Assembly (NCBI GenBank): GCA_017522015.1
Contig: JAFXAW010000011.1
Span: forward strand, 1 to 57,095
Length of the DNA stretch: 57,095 nt
From: Oscillospiraceae bacterium
GTDB taxonomy: Bacteria > Bacillota > Clostridia > Oscillospirales > Oscillospiraceae
Reading direction: 5' to 3'
Shown here piece by piece: positions 41,512-50,694 of the stretch. The translations under genes and the position numbers were made by a program. The notes under the pieces are model-generated. The model was not told the DNA's origin. It searched no databases and saw nothing but the letters and a program-made list of their open reading frames with translations. Each line of letters begins with the position of its first letter. The first letter of the stretch is position 1.

Positions 41512-42705
41512 ATGGCGAACAAAAGAAATGCCGGCTTCACGCTGGTGGAGCTGATTGTGGTCATTGTCATCCTTGCGATTCTCGCGGGCGTGGGCACCGT
41601 TGCCTACGGCGCTTACATCAAAAAGGCCAATGAAGCCAAGGATGCGCAGCTTCTGGGAGACATCCGCTATGCCGGAGCACTGGGTGCCTACACGAATCCG
41701 GGCGTGGATGGCATCGTTTATGTGTATACCGACGCGGACGCGGTGGCGGCAGGGCGGACTGCCGCGGATGATGCCGCGGTGATCGGGGAATGGATGGAAA
41801 ATGCGTTCGGAAGTGGCTGGGCGGAAACGCTGCGATGGAAAACCGAAACATACAGCACGATGTACGCCGGCGGAATTTATCTTCTGCAGATCACAGAGGA
41901 GCAGAAAAATGCGGTTTCGGACATTCTCAATTCCGGCTATGCCGACAAAACGGAAGCGCTGCTCAGCAGCGCGGGCAATCCGGCGAATATTCTGGCGAGA
42001 GGGAAGAATAATCTTCCCATGACGCTTGCGATGGATGCGGGCTATGCAGCCTGGGCATATCAATGGCTGCAGGACAAAGGTCTGGACAGCCTGCTCACAA
42101 GCGCGCCGGATGGCAGCATCACGGGCGCGAACTGGGACGGATTAACAGACGCGCAGCTCACGCAGCTTGTCAATGAGACCGCGCTTTACATTGCCTCCGC
42201 CACGAAGGGAACCGGCGTAGAGGATGCGTATGGCGGCATCTGCATGGTCGCGGCTGCCGCACAGAGCGGGGACGGGAGCGCCGTTATGAATGCAATGCGT
42301 CAGGTTGTGACCGACGAAAACGGAAACGGCATGATGCTTCCCTCGCTGGCGCTGCTCTATTCCACCACGGTGGGCTATCTGAATTCCGAGCAGTATTCCG
42401 GAGATCAAAGCTATACCATCCGCGACGGCAGAGGCAACCCGATTACCGGCACGCTGGAGGAGCTGTCCGTCAAGGCCCAGGGCGTATCCTCCATGATGGA
42501 ATATCTGTCGGCCGTCATGTCGGATCCCGGGTATTATCAATATTTCACGGGTGCAGACGGTCGGTATCAGCAGGATGTTGCCGCCTACATCGGCGTTATG
42601 AATCTGCTTGACAATTACAGCGATGAGATTCAGACCGACCGCGAATCGGCCCTCACCGACCCCGGCGTTGTTGCCCTGATTAACAATTTGCTGGCTGCGG
42701 GCTAA
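41512..42705 (+). CDS. Type IV prepilin-like (pseudopilin) protein with large C-terminal domain
   Basis: 397 aa. The N-terminus has the prepilin peptidase site and helix: a basic MANKRNAG, then FTLVELIVVIVILAILAGVG with Glu at +5. The remaining ~360 residues are Ala/Gly/Tyr-rich and polar, with no recognised domain; they are far longer than a standard major pilin (about 150 aa). SD AGAGGGGAAA. No peptidase, ATPase or other pilin is nearby, so its assembly partners must be elsewhere. A role as pilin, pseudopilin or surface protein is open. Confidence 0.75.
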   Translation: MANKRNAGFTLVELIVVIVILAILAGVGTVAYGAYIKKANEAKDAQLLGDIRYAGALGAYTNPGVDGIVYVYTDADAVAAGRTAADDAAVIGEWMENAFGSGWAETLRWKTETYSTMYAGGIYLLQITEEQKNAVSDILNSGYADKTEALLSSAGNPANILARGKNNLPMTLAMDAGYAAWAYQWLQDKGLDSLLTSAPDGSITGANWDGLTDAQLTQLVNETALYIASATKGTGVEDAYGGICMVAAAAQSGDGSAVMNAMRQVVTDENGNGMMLPSLALLYSTTVGYLNSEQYSGDQSYTIRDGRGNPITGTLEELSVKAQGVSSMMEYLSAVMSDPGYYQYFTGADGRYQQDVAAYIGVMNLLDNYSDEIQTDRESALTDPGVVALINNLLAAG

Positions 42706-42731
42706 GACATTTTCACATGGAAGAACGATCT

Positions 42732-42764
42732 GTCGGCAGCGGGGCAAGATGCTCTGCTGCCGAC
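42732..42764 (+). terminator. Terminator after the prepilin-like gene
   Basis: GTCGGCAGC and GCTGCCGAC bound a 15-base loop, then TGTGATTTTGC. The T tract is weak. Confidence 0.6.
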
Positions 42765-42850
42765 TGTGATTTTGCCCCGTGCGCGCGGAAACTTGTGTAA
42801 TGCGGCATAAAAGACGGATGTTTTTCGGGCAAAGTTTGGTTGGAAATAAA

Positions 42851-42900
42851 TTGACTTTAACGCAGTAGCGTGCTATATTGTTAGCATAGTAGCACGATAA
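42851..42900 (+). promoter_or_regulatory. Histidine operon promoter with overlapping HisR-like palindromic sites
   Basis: TTGACT (42851-42856), 17-bp spacer, TATATT (42874-42879). Two related half-palindromic stretches overlap it: AGTAGCGTGCTA (42864-42875) and TAGCATAGTAGCACGATA (42882-42899); TAGCRYGCTA-like symmetry recurs. The first gene encodes a TrpR-family protein, so autoregulation is likely. Confidence 0.65.
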
Positions 42901-42912
42901 GGAGAAAACGCT

Positions 42913-43209
42913 GTGAAGAAAGGGAATGAAAAAGCCATCCGGCAGCTTTGCGAAGTGCTGGCCGGGATGCAGAATGTCGACGATGTCGCGGCATTTTTGG
43001 ACGATTTGTGCACCGTTTCGGAGATAGAATCCCTGTCTCTGCGGCTTGAGGTGGCGCGCTGTCTTGACGGCGGGATGAACTATGCCAAGGTAAACGAAAC
43101 GACCGGGGTAAGCTCGGCGACAATATGCCGGGTGAACCGCTGCCTGAACTACGGTGCGGGCGGTTATAAAACAGCGCTCAAGCTGATCGAAAAGGAAAGC
43201 ACAACATGA
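42913..43209 (+). CDS. yerC: YerC/YecD (TrpR-related) regulator, likely HisR
   Basis: 98 aa, GTG start with AAGGAGA 8 bases upstream. It has a TrpR-superfamily helix-turn-helix: a helical N-terminus and SEIESLSLRLEVARCL near 37, then YAKVNETTGVSSATICRVNRCL near 57. Members of this family at the head of Firmicute his operons are predicted histidine-responsive repressors. Its stop overlaps the hisZ-hisG start (ATGA). Confidence 0.85.
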   Translation: MKKGNEKAIRQLCEVLAGMQNVDDVAAFLDDLCTVSEIESLSLRLEVARCLDGGMNYAKVNETTGVSSATICRVNRCLNYGAGGYKTALKLIEKESTT

Positions 43210-44759
43210 TGATTGACGAGCAAATTCTGAATCCGGACGAGGCGATCGCGCTCAGGCTGCGCAGCCTCTATCGCCAAAACGGCTACCGGCAGTTCCGGAT
43301 GAGCAAATTTGAGGAATATGACCTTTACATGAAGAACAAGGACTTCCTCATTTCCGACGGCATCATCACGTTTAATGATACCAACGGCCGTCTTTTGGCG
43401 CTGAAGCCGGACGTGACGCTGTCCATTGTGAAAAACGGACGGGACATTCCGGGCCAGGTGGAAAAGCTCTATTACGACGAGAACGTATATCGCATTTCCG
43501 GCACGACGCGTTGCTTCAAAGAGATCATGCAGACCGGACTTGAGTGCGTGGGCGATACCGATGAGCAGGACACTGCGCAGGTTGTCCGCCTGGCGCTGGA
43601 GAGCGCCGAAATCATCCGGGAGGACAGCCGTTTCCAGTTTACGCACGTGGGCTTTGTCAAGGCCTATCTCTCCGCGCTGGGAATTGATGCGGAAACCGAC
43701 AGCCAGCTTTGCCGGGCGTTTTTCGGCAAGAATGCCGATGCGCTGCGCGAGCTGTGCACAGAGGCGCAGTTTGCCGCGCTGGAGCCTTTGATGGGCAGTT
43801 ATCCGGACCCGACAGCGGCAGCCCTGGCGCTGGAAGCCTATTGCAGCAGTGCGGCCGCGGCGGCGCTGGCGGAGTTTGGCGGGCTGTGGCAGCGGGTGTT
43901 CCCGGAGGGAAGCTCCGGGCGCTGTGCGGTGGACTTTACGATGTCCAACACCACGGGCTATTACAGCGGCATTGCGTTTCGGGCCTATGTGAGCGGCATA
44001 TCCGACCCGGTGCTGTCCGGCGGACAGTACGACGGCCTGATGAAAAAGCTCGGGCGCAGTTCCCGCGCCATTGGCTTTGCCGTGTATCTGGACACATTGG
44101 AAAATCTCGGCAGCGAGGCGGAAAACGACGACTGGATCCATGTGGCTCTGCCCAAGGGCCGCCTTGGCAAACAGGTGTACGACATGTTTGAGCGTGCCGG
44201 CTATGACTGCCCGGCCATCCACGAAAACAACCGCAAGCTGATTTTTGAGAATCCGGAAAAGCGCATCCGATACTTCTGGGTGAAGCCCTCGGATGTGGCG
44301 ATCTATGTGGAGCGCGGGGCGGCGGACATCGGCGTTGCCGGACGGGATATTCTTTTGGAGTATGAGCCGGATGTGTATGAGCTCTGCGATCTGAACCTGG
44401 GCAAGTGCCGCATGGCGGTGGCCGCAAGGCGGGATTTTCAGGACGCGCCCTCCCGGACGCTGCGCGTGGCAACGAAATTCCCGAACATCGCGCAGCGGTT
44501 TTACGGCGAAAAGTGCCGGCAGATTGATATCATCCGGCTCAACGGATCCATTGAGCTTGCCCCGATTCTGGGCCTGTCCGATGTGATTGTGGACATTGTG
44601 GAGACCGGCAAGACGCTGCTGGAGAACGAGCTGACCGAGGTGGAGGAAATTCTGCCCATCAGCGCCCGGCTCATCGCCAACAAGTCGGCATATCAGTTCA
44701 AAAAGAGCGCGCTGAACAGGCTGCGCGAAAAAATACAGGATCAGGTGAAACGCGTATGA
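43206..44759 (+). CDS. hisZG: HisZ-HisG fusion: ATP phosphoribosyltransferase regulatory and catalytic parts
   Basis: 517 aa in one frame. Residues 1 to about 305 are HisZ, the HisRS-like regulatory subunit (LRPDVT-type LALKPDVTLSI near 65, RISGTTRCFKEIMQTGLEC near 98, SGGQYDGLM near 271). From about 310 the short-form HisG begins (WIHVALPKGRLGKQV), with ADIGVAGRDILLEY near 376 and the PRPP motif DVIVDIVETGKTL near 459. Normally two genes (hisZ, hisG) make the heteromer of the first histidine step. Here they are fused, with no stop or frameshift. It overlaps its neighbours by 4 bp on each side. Confidence 0.92.
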   Translation: MMIDEQILNPDEAIALRLRSLYRQNGYRQFRMSKFEEYDLYMKNKDFLISDGIITFNDTNGRLLALKPDVTLSIVKNGRDIPGQVEKLYYDENVYRISGTTRCFKEIMQTGLECVGDTDEQDTAQVVRLALESAEIIREDSRFQFTHVGFVKAYLSALGIDAETDSQLCRAFFGKNADALRELCTEAQFAALEPLMGSYPDPTAAALALEAYCSSAAAAALAEFGGLWQRVFPEGSSGRCAVDFTMSNTTGYYSGIAFRAYVSGISDPVLSGGQYDGLMKKLGRSSRAIGFAVYLDTLENLGSEAENDDWIHVALPKGRLGKQVYDMFERAGYDCPAIHENNRKLIFENPEKRIRYFWVKPSDVAIYVERGAADIGVAGRDILLEYEPDVYELCDLNLGKCRMAVAARRDFQDAPSRTLRVATKFPNIAQRFYGEKCRQIDIIRLNGSIELAPILGLSDVIVDIVETGKTLLENELTEVEEILPISARLIANKSAYQFKKSALNRLREKIQDQVKRV

Positions 44760-46036
44760 TCAGAATTTTGCGTTCCGGCATCAACAGTGCCGACGAGATA
44801 TTTGACCGCAGCATTCCAACGGACGATGTAAGCGAAGTCGTCCGCGGGATCATCGAGGATGTCAGAGTCAACGGCGACAGGGCGCTTTTGGCCTACTGCG
44901 AGAAGTTTGACAAGGCAAAGCTCGACACGCTGGAAGTCTCCGAGGAGGAGATTGCCGCCGCCTTTGAGGCCGTGGAGCCGGAATTTATCGAGACGCTCCG
45001 CCTCGCGGCGGAGAACATCCGCGCGTTTCACAGCCATCAGAAGCGCAGCAGCTTCGTCATCAGCGAACAGGCGGGCGTCATCACCGGGCAGAAAATAACG
45101 CCGATTGAAAAGGTGGGGCTTTATGTCCCCGGCGGCACGGCGGCCTATCCCTCCACGGTGCTGATGGACAGCATCCCCGCGAAGATTGCAGGCTGCAGCG
45201 AGATGTGCATCACAACGCCGCCCTCCCCGGACGGGAGCGTGAATCCCGCCATTCTGGCAGCGGCCAGGATTGCGGGCGCAGACCGCATTTTCAAGGTGGG
45301 CGGCGCGCAGGCCGTGGCCGCGCTGGCCTACGGCACCGAGACGATTCCCAAGGTGGACAAGATTGTTGGCCCGGGCAACGCCTTCGTCGCAGAGGCCAAG
45401 CGGCAGGTGTTCGGCATGGTGTCCATCGACATGATCGCCGGACCGAGTGAGATTCTGGTGATTGCCGACGGCAAGAGCAACCCAGCTTTTGTCGCGGCGG
45501 ATATGCTCTCCCAGGCGGAGCATGACAGAAACGCCGCCGCCGTACTCGTGACGGATGACCTCGCGCTGGCGGAGGCGGTCAGCGCGGAGCTCGAAAAGCA
45601 GCTGCCTCTGCTGCCGCGGTATGAGATCGCCCGCGCGTCGATCGACAACAATGGCAAAATCATCGTTGTGGAGAACTTTGACAGCGTCATAGACGTGGCA
45701 AATGAGATTGCGCCGGAGCATCTGGAGCTGTGCGTGGACAATCCCTTTGATTATCTGGACAAGGTGAAAAACGCCGGCAGCATTTTCATGGGGCGCTATT
45801 GCCCCGAGGTTCTGGGCGATTATCTTGCCGGACCCAACCATACGCTGCCCACCTCGGGCACAGCCCGGTTCTCCAGCCCCCTGTCGGTGGACGATTTTGT
45901 GAAGAAGTCCCAGTTTACCTATTACACCGGCGAGGCGCTGTCCGCCGTGGCCGATAAGCTGGCGCTGTTTGCTGAGAAGGAGGGGCTTTCCGCCCATGCA
46001 AGGAGCGCGCTTGTGCGTTTTGAGGAGAAAAAATGA
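44756..46036 (+). CDS. hisD: Histidinol dehydrogenase HisD
   Basis: 426 aa. GLYVPGGTAAYPSTVLM near 121 and VDKIVGPGNAFVAEAKRQVFG near 199 are the HisD signature, with DMIAGPSEILVIAD near 222 and QAEHD near 257. EIAPEHLEL near 320 and GPNHTLPTSGTARFSS near 362 contribute zinc and active-site residues. It oxidises histidinol to histidine in two NAD-dependent steps. ATGA overlap on both sides. Confidence 0.95.
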   Translation: MIRILRSGINSADEIFDRSIPTDDVSEVVRGIIEDVRVNGDRALLAYCEKFDKAKLDTLEVSEEEIAAAFEAVEPEFIETLRLAAENIRAFHSHQKRSSFVISEQAGVITGQKITPIEKVGLYVPGGTAAYPSTVLMDSIPAKIAGCSEMCITTPPSPDGSVNPAILAAARIAGADRIFKVGGAQAVAALAYGTETIPKVDKIVGPGNAFVAEAKRQVFGMVSIDMIAGPSEILVIADGKSNPAFVAADMLSQAEHDRNAAAVLVTDDLALAEAVSAELEKQLPLLPRYEIARASIDNNGKIIVVENFDSVIDVANEIAPEHLELCVDNPFDYLDKVKNAGSIFMGRYCPEVLGDYLAGPNHTLPTSGTARFSSPLSVDDFVKKSQFTYYTGEALSAVADKLALFAEKEGLSAHARSALVRFEEKK

Positions 46037-47094
46037 GCCGATTTATGAATGAGAAATACGCCGGTTTGGAGGCGTATACCCCCGGAGAACAGCCCCGGGA
46101 TCAGCAGTATATTAAGCTCAACACCAATGAATCCCCGTTCCCCCCGTCTCCGGGCGTGCTGTCCGCCGTGAACGCCGCAGAGCTTGAAAAGCTGCGGCTG
46201 TACTGCGACCCCGCCTGCACAGAGCTTCGGGCAAAGCTGGCGGAGCTTTACGGCGTGAAGCCGGAAAATGTCTATCTGGCCAACGGTTCGGATGACATTC
46301 TGAATTTTGCCTTCATGGCCTTCGGCGGGGACGGCGTGGTGTATCCAGCCATAAGCTACGGGTTTTACAGTGTGTTTGCCGCGCTGCACGGCGTGGAGGC
46401 CGAGGAGATCCCGCTCGAGGCGGATTTTGGCATAGATGCGGAGAAATATTGCGGCAGGAACAAGCTGGTGGTCATCGCAAACCCCAACGCACCAACCGGG
46501 CTGAGCATATCGCTTGACGACATTGAGCGGCTGCTGCAGCGCAATCCGGACCATGTGGTGCTGATCGACGAGGCCTATGTCGATTTCGGGGGCGAGAGCT
46601 GCCTGCCACTGCTGAAACGCTATGACAATCTGCTCGTGGTGCAGACCTTTTCCAAATCCCGCTCTCTTGCCGGGGCGCGGCTGGGCTTTGCTTTCGGCAG
46701 CGAGGCCGTGATTGCGGATCTGGAAAAGATCAAGTATTCCACAAACCCCTATAACGTCAACCGCCTGACCCAAATCGCCGGCATTGCCGCCTTGGAGCAG
46801 GATGAATATTATAAGGAAAACTGCCGCCGCATCATGGAGAACCGGCGCTATACGGCCGACGCGCTCAAAGCGCTGGGCTTTACGGTGCTGGATTCAAAGG
46901 CAAACTTTGTTTTTGCAAAGTCGGAGCGAATTGACGGTGAGGCGCTGTATCTGGAGCTGAAGCGGCGCGGCGTGCTGGTGCGCCATTTCGGCCGGGAGGA
47001 GATCTGCCAGTTCAACCGCATCACGATCGGCAGCCGGGAGGAAATGGAGCGGTTCATTGAGACCGTATCGGAAATATTGGAGGAGATAGCATGA
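46033..47094 (+). CDS. hisC: Histidinol-phosphate aminotransferase HisC
   Basis: 353 aa. YIKLNTNESPFPPSP near 28, ANPNAPTGL near 153, and the PLP lysine in QTFSKSRSLAGARLGFAFG near 203. The C-terminal VLVRHFG near 315 is also typical. It converts imidazole-acetol phosphate to histidinol phosphate. It overlaps hisD and hisB by 4 bp. Confidence 0.94.
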   Translation: MSRFMNEKYAGLEAYTPGEQPRDQQYIKLNTNESPFPPSPGVLSAVNAAELEKLRLYCDPACTELRAKLAELYGVKPENVYLANGSDDILNFAFMAFGGDGVVYPAISYGFYSVFAALHGVEAEEIPLEADFGIDAEKYCGRNKLVVIANPNAPTGLSISLDDIERLLQRNPDHVVLIDEAYVDFGGESCLPLLKRYDNLLVVQTFSKSRSLAGARLGFAFGSEAVIADLEKIKYSTNPYNVNRLTQIAGIAALEQDEYYKENCRRIMENRRYTADALKALGFTVLDSKANFVFAKSERIDGEALYLELKRRGVLVRHFGREEICQFNRITIGSREEMERFIETVSEILEEIA

Positions 47095-47678
47095 GGACAG
47101 CGGAAATCACGCGCAACACCGCGGAAACACAGATCAGCCTGAGTCTGAACATTGACGGCGGCGGCACCGCGGTTGTGGACACCGGCTGCGGCTTTCTGGA
47201 TCATATGCTGACGCTGTTTGCCCGCCACGGCCGTTTTGACCTGAGCCTGCGCTGCATCGGGGATACCGTCGTGGACGATCATCACACCACAGAGGATGTC
47301 GGCATCGCTTTGGGGCAGGCTTTTGCCGCGGCGCTGGGCGAAAAACGCGGCATCGAGCGCTATGGCAGCTTTCTTCTGCCCATGGATGAAGCGCTTGTCC
47401 GCTGCGCTGTGGACATCTCCGGCCGGAGCTGCCTGGTTTATCGGCTGGATATTCCCGCGCAGAAGGTGGGCAGCTTCGATACGGAACTGGCGGAGGAATT
47501 TTTCCTTGGCTTTGTGCGCCATGCTGCGGTGACGATGCATCTGCATCAGCTGGAGGGTAAGAACTCCCACCATATTCTGGAGGCTGCGTTCAAGGCCGCT
47601 GCCCGTGCGCTGGCGGCAGCCTGCCGGATTGACCCGGATTATGCCGATCAGATCCCCTCTACGAAAGGCGTACTGTAA
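47091..47678 (+). CDS. hisB: Imidazoleglycerol-phosphate dehydratase HisB
   Basis: 195 aa, monofunctional (no phosphatase part). DTGCGFLDHMLTLFARHG near 28, DDHHTTEDVGIALG near 63, FLGFVRHAAVTMHLHQLEGKNSHHILEAAFKA near 140. The manganese-binding His residues are intact. It is 2 bp from hisH. Confidence 0.95.
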   Translation: MRTAEITRNTAETQISLSLNIDGGGTAVVDTGCGFLDHMLTLFARHGRFDLSLRCIGDTVVDDHHTTEDVGIALGQAFAAALGEKRGIERYGSFLLPMDEALVRCAVDISGRSCLVYRLDIPAQKVGSFDTELAEEFFLGFVRHAAVTMHLHQLEGKNSHHILEAAFKAAARALAAACRIDPDYADQIPSTKGVL

Positions 47679-47680
47679 AA

Positions 47681-48289
47681 ATGCTTGCGATTGTTGACTA
47701 TGGCGTGGGGAATCTGTTTTCCCTGCGCTCATCCCTGAAATTCATCGGTGTGGACGCTGTGATTACCGGCGAGGCTGCCGAGCTCCGGGCGGCGGAGCGG
47801 ATCATTCTGCCCGGCGTCGGCGCTTTTGGAGATGCCGCCGAAGCGCTTCGCTGCCGCGGATTGGATGAAGTGCTCTGCCGGGAAGCCGCCGGAGGGAAGC
47901 CGCTGCTTGGCATCTGCCTGGGGATGCAGCTTCTGTTTGAAAAGAGCTATGAATACGGTGAGCACCGGGGGCTGGGGCTGCTGGAGGGTGAAGTTGTGCC
48001 CATGCAGGGCAGGCTGGCCCCGTCGCTGCGGCTGCCTCATATCGGCTGGAACGCCCTGCACATCAAAAAGCCCTGCCCCATTCTGAAATATGTGGGCGAG
48101 GGCGAGCATGTCTATTTTGTCCACTCTTTCTTTGTGCCCGGGGAGAATGAAAACACCTGCGCCGTGGCGGAATACGGCGAATGGGTGACGGCGACTGCGG
48201 CAAAGGACAATGTCTTCGGCTGCCAGTTCCATCCGGAGAAAAGCGGAGAAACGGGGCTTGCGATCCTCCGCGCCTTTTGTGAGCTTTGA
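47681..48289 (+). CDS. hisH: Imidazole glycerol phosphate synthase glutaminase subunit HisH
   Basis: 202 aa class I glutamine amidotransferase. VDYGVGNLFSLRSSL at the N-terminus, the nucleophile elbow LLGICLGMQLLFE near 75 (Cys about 79) and the catalytic His/Glu in CQFHPEKSGETG near 182. It supplies ammonia to HisF. Confidence 0.95.
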   Translation: MLAIVDYGVGNLFSLRSSLKFIGVDAVITGEAAELRAAERIILPGVGAFGDAAEALRCRGLDEVLCREAAGGKPLLGICLGMQLLFEKSYEYGEHRGLGLLEGEVVPMQGRLAPSLRLPHIGWNALHIKKPCPILKYVGEGEHVYFVHSFFVPGENENTCAVAEYGEWVTATAAKDNVFGCQFHPEKSGETGLAILRAFCEL

Positions 48290-48302
48290 GGAGGTTGCGC
48301 TT

Positions 48303-49016
48303 ATGATCCTGTTTCCTGCGATTGATCTTTATAACGGCTGCGCCGTCCGCCTGCTCAAGGGCGATTATCAGCAGATGACCGTGTACAGCGATCACCCGCT
48401 GGATGTGGCGCGGGATTTTGAAGCCTGCGGCGCGGAGTGGATTCACATGGTGGATCTGGAGGGGGCGAAGGACGGCACGGCGCCCAATATGGCAACCGTG
48501 GCGGAAATTGCCCGCAGCACCGCCCTGAAAGTGGAAATCGGCGGCGGCATCCGCAGCATGGAGGTCGCCCAACAATATCTGGACTGCGGCGTGGCGCGCA
48601 TCGTGCTGGGCACGGCGGCGGTGAAGGACAGAGCATTTCTCTGCCGCGCGATCGAAGAGTTTGGGGATAAGCTTGCCGTGGGCGTGGACGTCAAAGACGG
48701 CAGCGTTGCCATCCACGGCTGGACGGAGTCCTCCGGCATAGACTGCTTTGATTTTTGTCGGGATATGGCGGAGCTGGGCGTCCATACCATCATCTGCACG
48801 GACATATCCAAAGACGGCGCCATGGCCGGCACGAATCGGGAGCTGTACCGTCAGCTGAGTCAGCGCTTTTCCCTGCAGATCACCGCCTCCGGCGGTGTGT
48901 CCTCCATGGACGACATCGTTGCGCTGAGAAAACTGGAGCTGTACGGCGCCATCATCGGGAAAGCCTATTATACCGGCGCCATTTCCCTCAGGGATGCACT
49001 GGAGGCGGCGAAATGA
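48303..49016 (+). CDS. hisA: ProFAR isomerase HisA
   Basis: 237 aa from ATG at 48303 (GAGGAGG upstream; the frame opens earlier inside hisH). ILFPAIDLYNGCAVRLLKGDY at the N-terminus, WIHMVDLEGAKDG near 46, VEIGGGIRS near 78, and the acid Asp in CTDISKDGAMAGTN near 168. It isomerises the aminoaldose to the aminoketose. It overlaps hisF by 4 bp. Confidence 0.95.
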   Translation: MILFPAIDLYNGCAVRLLKGDYQQMTVYSDHPLDVARDFEACGAEWIHMVDLEGAKDGTAPNMATVAEIARSTALKVEIGGGIRSMEVAQQYLDCGVARIVLGTAAVKDRAFLCRAIEEFGDKLAVGVDVKDGSVAIHGWTESSGIDCFDFCRDMAELGVHTIICTDISKDGAMAGTNRELYRQLSQRFSLQITASGGVSSMDDIVALRKLELYGAIIGKAYYTGAISLRDALEAAK

Positions 49017-49771
49017 TTACAAAACGAATTATCCCCTGCCTGGATGTGCGAAACGGCCGGGTGGTGAAAGGCGTCAATTTTGAGGGCTTGATTGATGTGT
49101 CCTCCCCGGTGGAACTGGGGAAGTATTACAGCGATCATGGCGCGGACGAGCTGGTTTTCTATGACATTACCGCCTCTTACGAGGAGCGGAAGCTGTTCAC
49201 GGACATCCTGACGCAGGTGGCCGAGACCATCTTTATCCCGCTGACGGTGGGCGGCGGCATCAACACGCTCGAGGATTTCGACCGGGTGCTCAAGTGCGGC
49301 GCAGACAAGGTCAGCGTCAATTCCGGCGCAATCCGCAACCCCCGCCTTGTCTCGGAAGCGGCGGAGAAATACGGCGATCAGTGCGTGGTGCTCTCCTGTG
49401 ATATCAAGCGGGTGGACGGCGTGTTCCGGGTCTTTGCCAAAGGCGGCAGAGAGGATACCGGCATGGAGGCCATTTCGTGGATTTGCCGCTGTGTGGAGAT
49501 GGGTGCCGGCGAGGTGGTTGTCAACTCCATTGACACGGACGGCGTGAAGGGCGGTTTTGACATTGAGATGCTCAAAGCGGTGCGCGCGGCGGTAAATGTG
49601 CCGGTCATCGCCTCCGGCGGCGCGGGGAAGGCCGAGGACTTCGTCACGCTGTTTCGGGAGATTCCGGATATGGACGCTGGCCTTGCCGCCTCCATTATCC
49701 ATTTTGGCGAAGTGAGCATCGGCGAGATCAAGAGCCTGCTGCTGAAAAACAACATCCCTGTGAGGTTATGA
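49013..49771 (+). CDS. hisF: Imidazole glycerol phosphate synthase cyclase subunit HisF
   Basis: 252 aa. [21 protein letters not shown] with the catalytic Asp about 11, [10 protein letters not shown] near 45, [13 protein letters not shown] near 79, [13 protein letters not shown] near 169 with the second catalytic Asp, and [12 protein letters not shown] near 198. It forms the synthase with HisH. It is 1 bp from hisIE. Confidence 0.96.
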   Translation: MITKRIIPCLDVRNGRVVKGVNFEGLIDVSSPVELGKYYSDHGADELVFYDITASYEERKLFTDILTQVAETIFIPLTVGGGINTLEDFDRVLKCGADKVSVNSGAIRNPRLVSEAAEKYGDQCVVLSCDIKRVDGVFRVFAKGGREDTGMEAISWICRCVEMGAGEVVVNSIDTDGVKGGFDIEMLKAVRAAVNVPVIASGGAGKAEDFVTLFREIPDMDAGLAASIIHFGEVSIGEIKSLLLKNNIPVRL

Positions 49772-49772
49772 T

Positions 49773-50438
49773 ATGATTAACATTGACGAGCTGAAATTTG
49801 ATGAAAAGGGTCTGATCCCGGCGGTTGTGGTGGACGCTGTAAGCAAGCGCGTTCTGACGCTGGCCTACATGAGCCGTGAGAGTCTGCAAATCTCCATGGA
49901 AAAGGGGCTCAGCTGCTTTTTCAGCCGCTCCCGGCAGGAACTCTGGCTCAAGGGGGAGACCAGCGGCAACTATCAGCACATCGTCTCCATCACGGCCGAC
50001 TGTGATCGGGATGCGCTGACCGTTCTGGTGGAGAAGGACGGCCCTGCCTGCCATCGGGGCACGGACTCCTGTTTCGAAGATCTTCTCTGGCAAAGCGGGG
50101 AGCGCAGCGCGTTTTCTCTGCAGGCGCTGTATGCGCTGCTGCAGGCGCGGAAGGAAGAGCTGCCGGAGGGGTCCTACACCAGCTATCTGTTTGAGAAAGG
50201 CGTGGATAAGATTCTCAAAAAGGTGGGCGAGGAATGCACGGAAGTCATTATTGCTGCCAAGGACAATGACAAGCGGGAAACCGTTTATGAGATTGCGGAC
50301 CTTGCCTATCACGTGATGGTTCTGATGGTGGAGATGGGCATCTCCGTGGAGGATATCCATAAGGAGCTGGCCTCCCGCCACGTGATCGACCACAAGGTCA
50401 AGCAGGAAAAGATGACCGGCGACAGCGATTCGCTGTGA
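49773..50438 (+). CDS. hisIE: Bifunctional phosphoribosyl-AMP cyclohydrolase / phosphoribosyl-ATP pyrophosphatase HisIE
   Basis: 221 aa. Residues 1 to about 105 are HisI ([37 protein letters not shown], zinc Cys in [10 protein letters not shown] and [12 protein letters not shown]). From about 120 is HisE ([46 protein letters not shown]). Steps two and three of the pathway are thus joined. It closes the operon. A histidinol-phosphatase gene is not present. Confidence 0.94.
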   Translation: MINIDELKFDEKGLIPAVVVDAVSKRVLTLAYMSRESLQISMEKGLSCFFSRSRQELWLKGETSGNYQHIVSITADCDRDALTVLVEKDGPACHRGTDSCFEDLLWQSGERSAFSLQALYALLQARKEELPEGSYTSYLFEKGVDKILKKVGEECTEVIIAAKDNDKRETVYEIADLAYHVMVLMVEMGISVEDIHKELASRHVIDHKVKQEKMTGDSDSL

Positions 50439-50477
50439 GACCTTTGGCGTACGTGACGCGGACAGCGTTTTAACAGG

Positions 50478-50513
50478 AAAAAGCCCGAAACCGTGATGGT
50501 TTCGGGCTTTTTT
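50478..50513 (+). terminator. Terminator of the histidine operon
   Basis: AAAAGCCCGAAACC and GGTTTCGGGCTTTT form 14 bp around GTGAT, then TTTTG. Confidence 0.88.
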
Positions 50514-50694
50514 GTTCCGTAGCCGGTTCGCCGGAAGTAACGGGGGAGAAGGTGGCGTTGGCGGATGTGCTTTTCCGGGATGTGCCGCAGCCTTGGATTT
50601 TTTCCGGGCTTTGGGGGAAAGAAGATGCAAGACGGATACACCTGCGCGCTACGCTGGATTCATTCTCAGATGATCTGTACCCGGAGGTTACGCG

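Noticed and set aside
41227-42063. A 278-aa minus-strand frame between nrdD and the his operon
   Set aside because: Antisense to the prepilin-like gene, crossing the nrdD promoter, without recognisable features.
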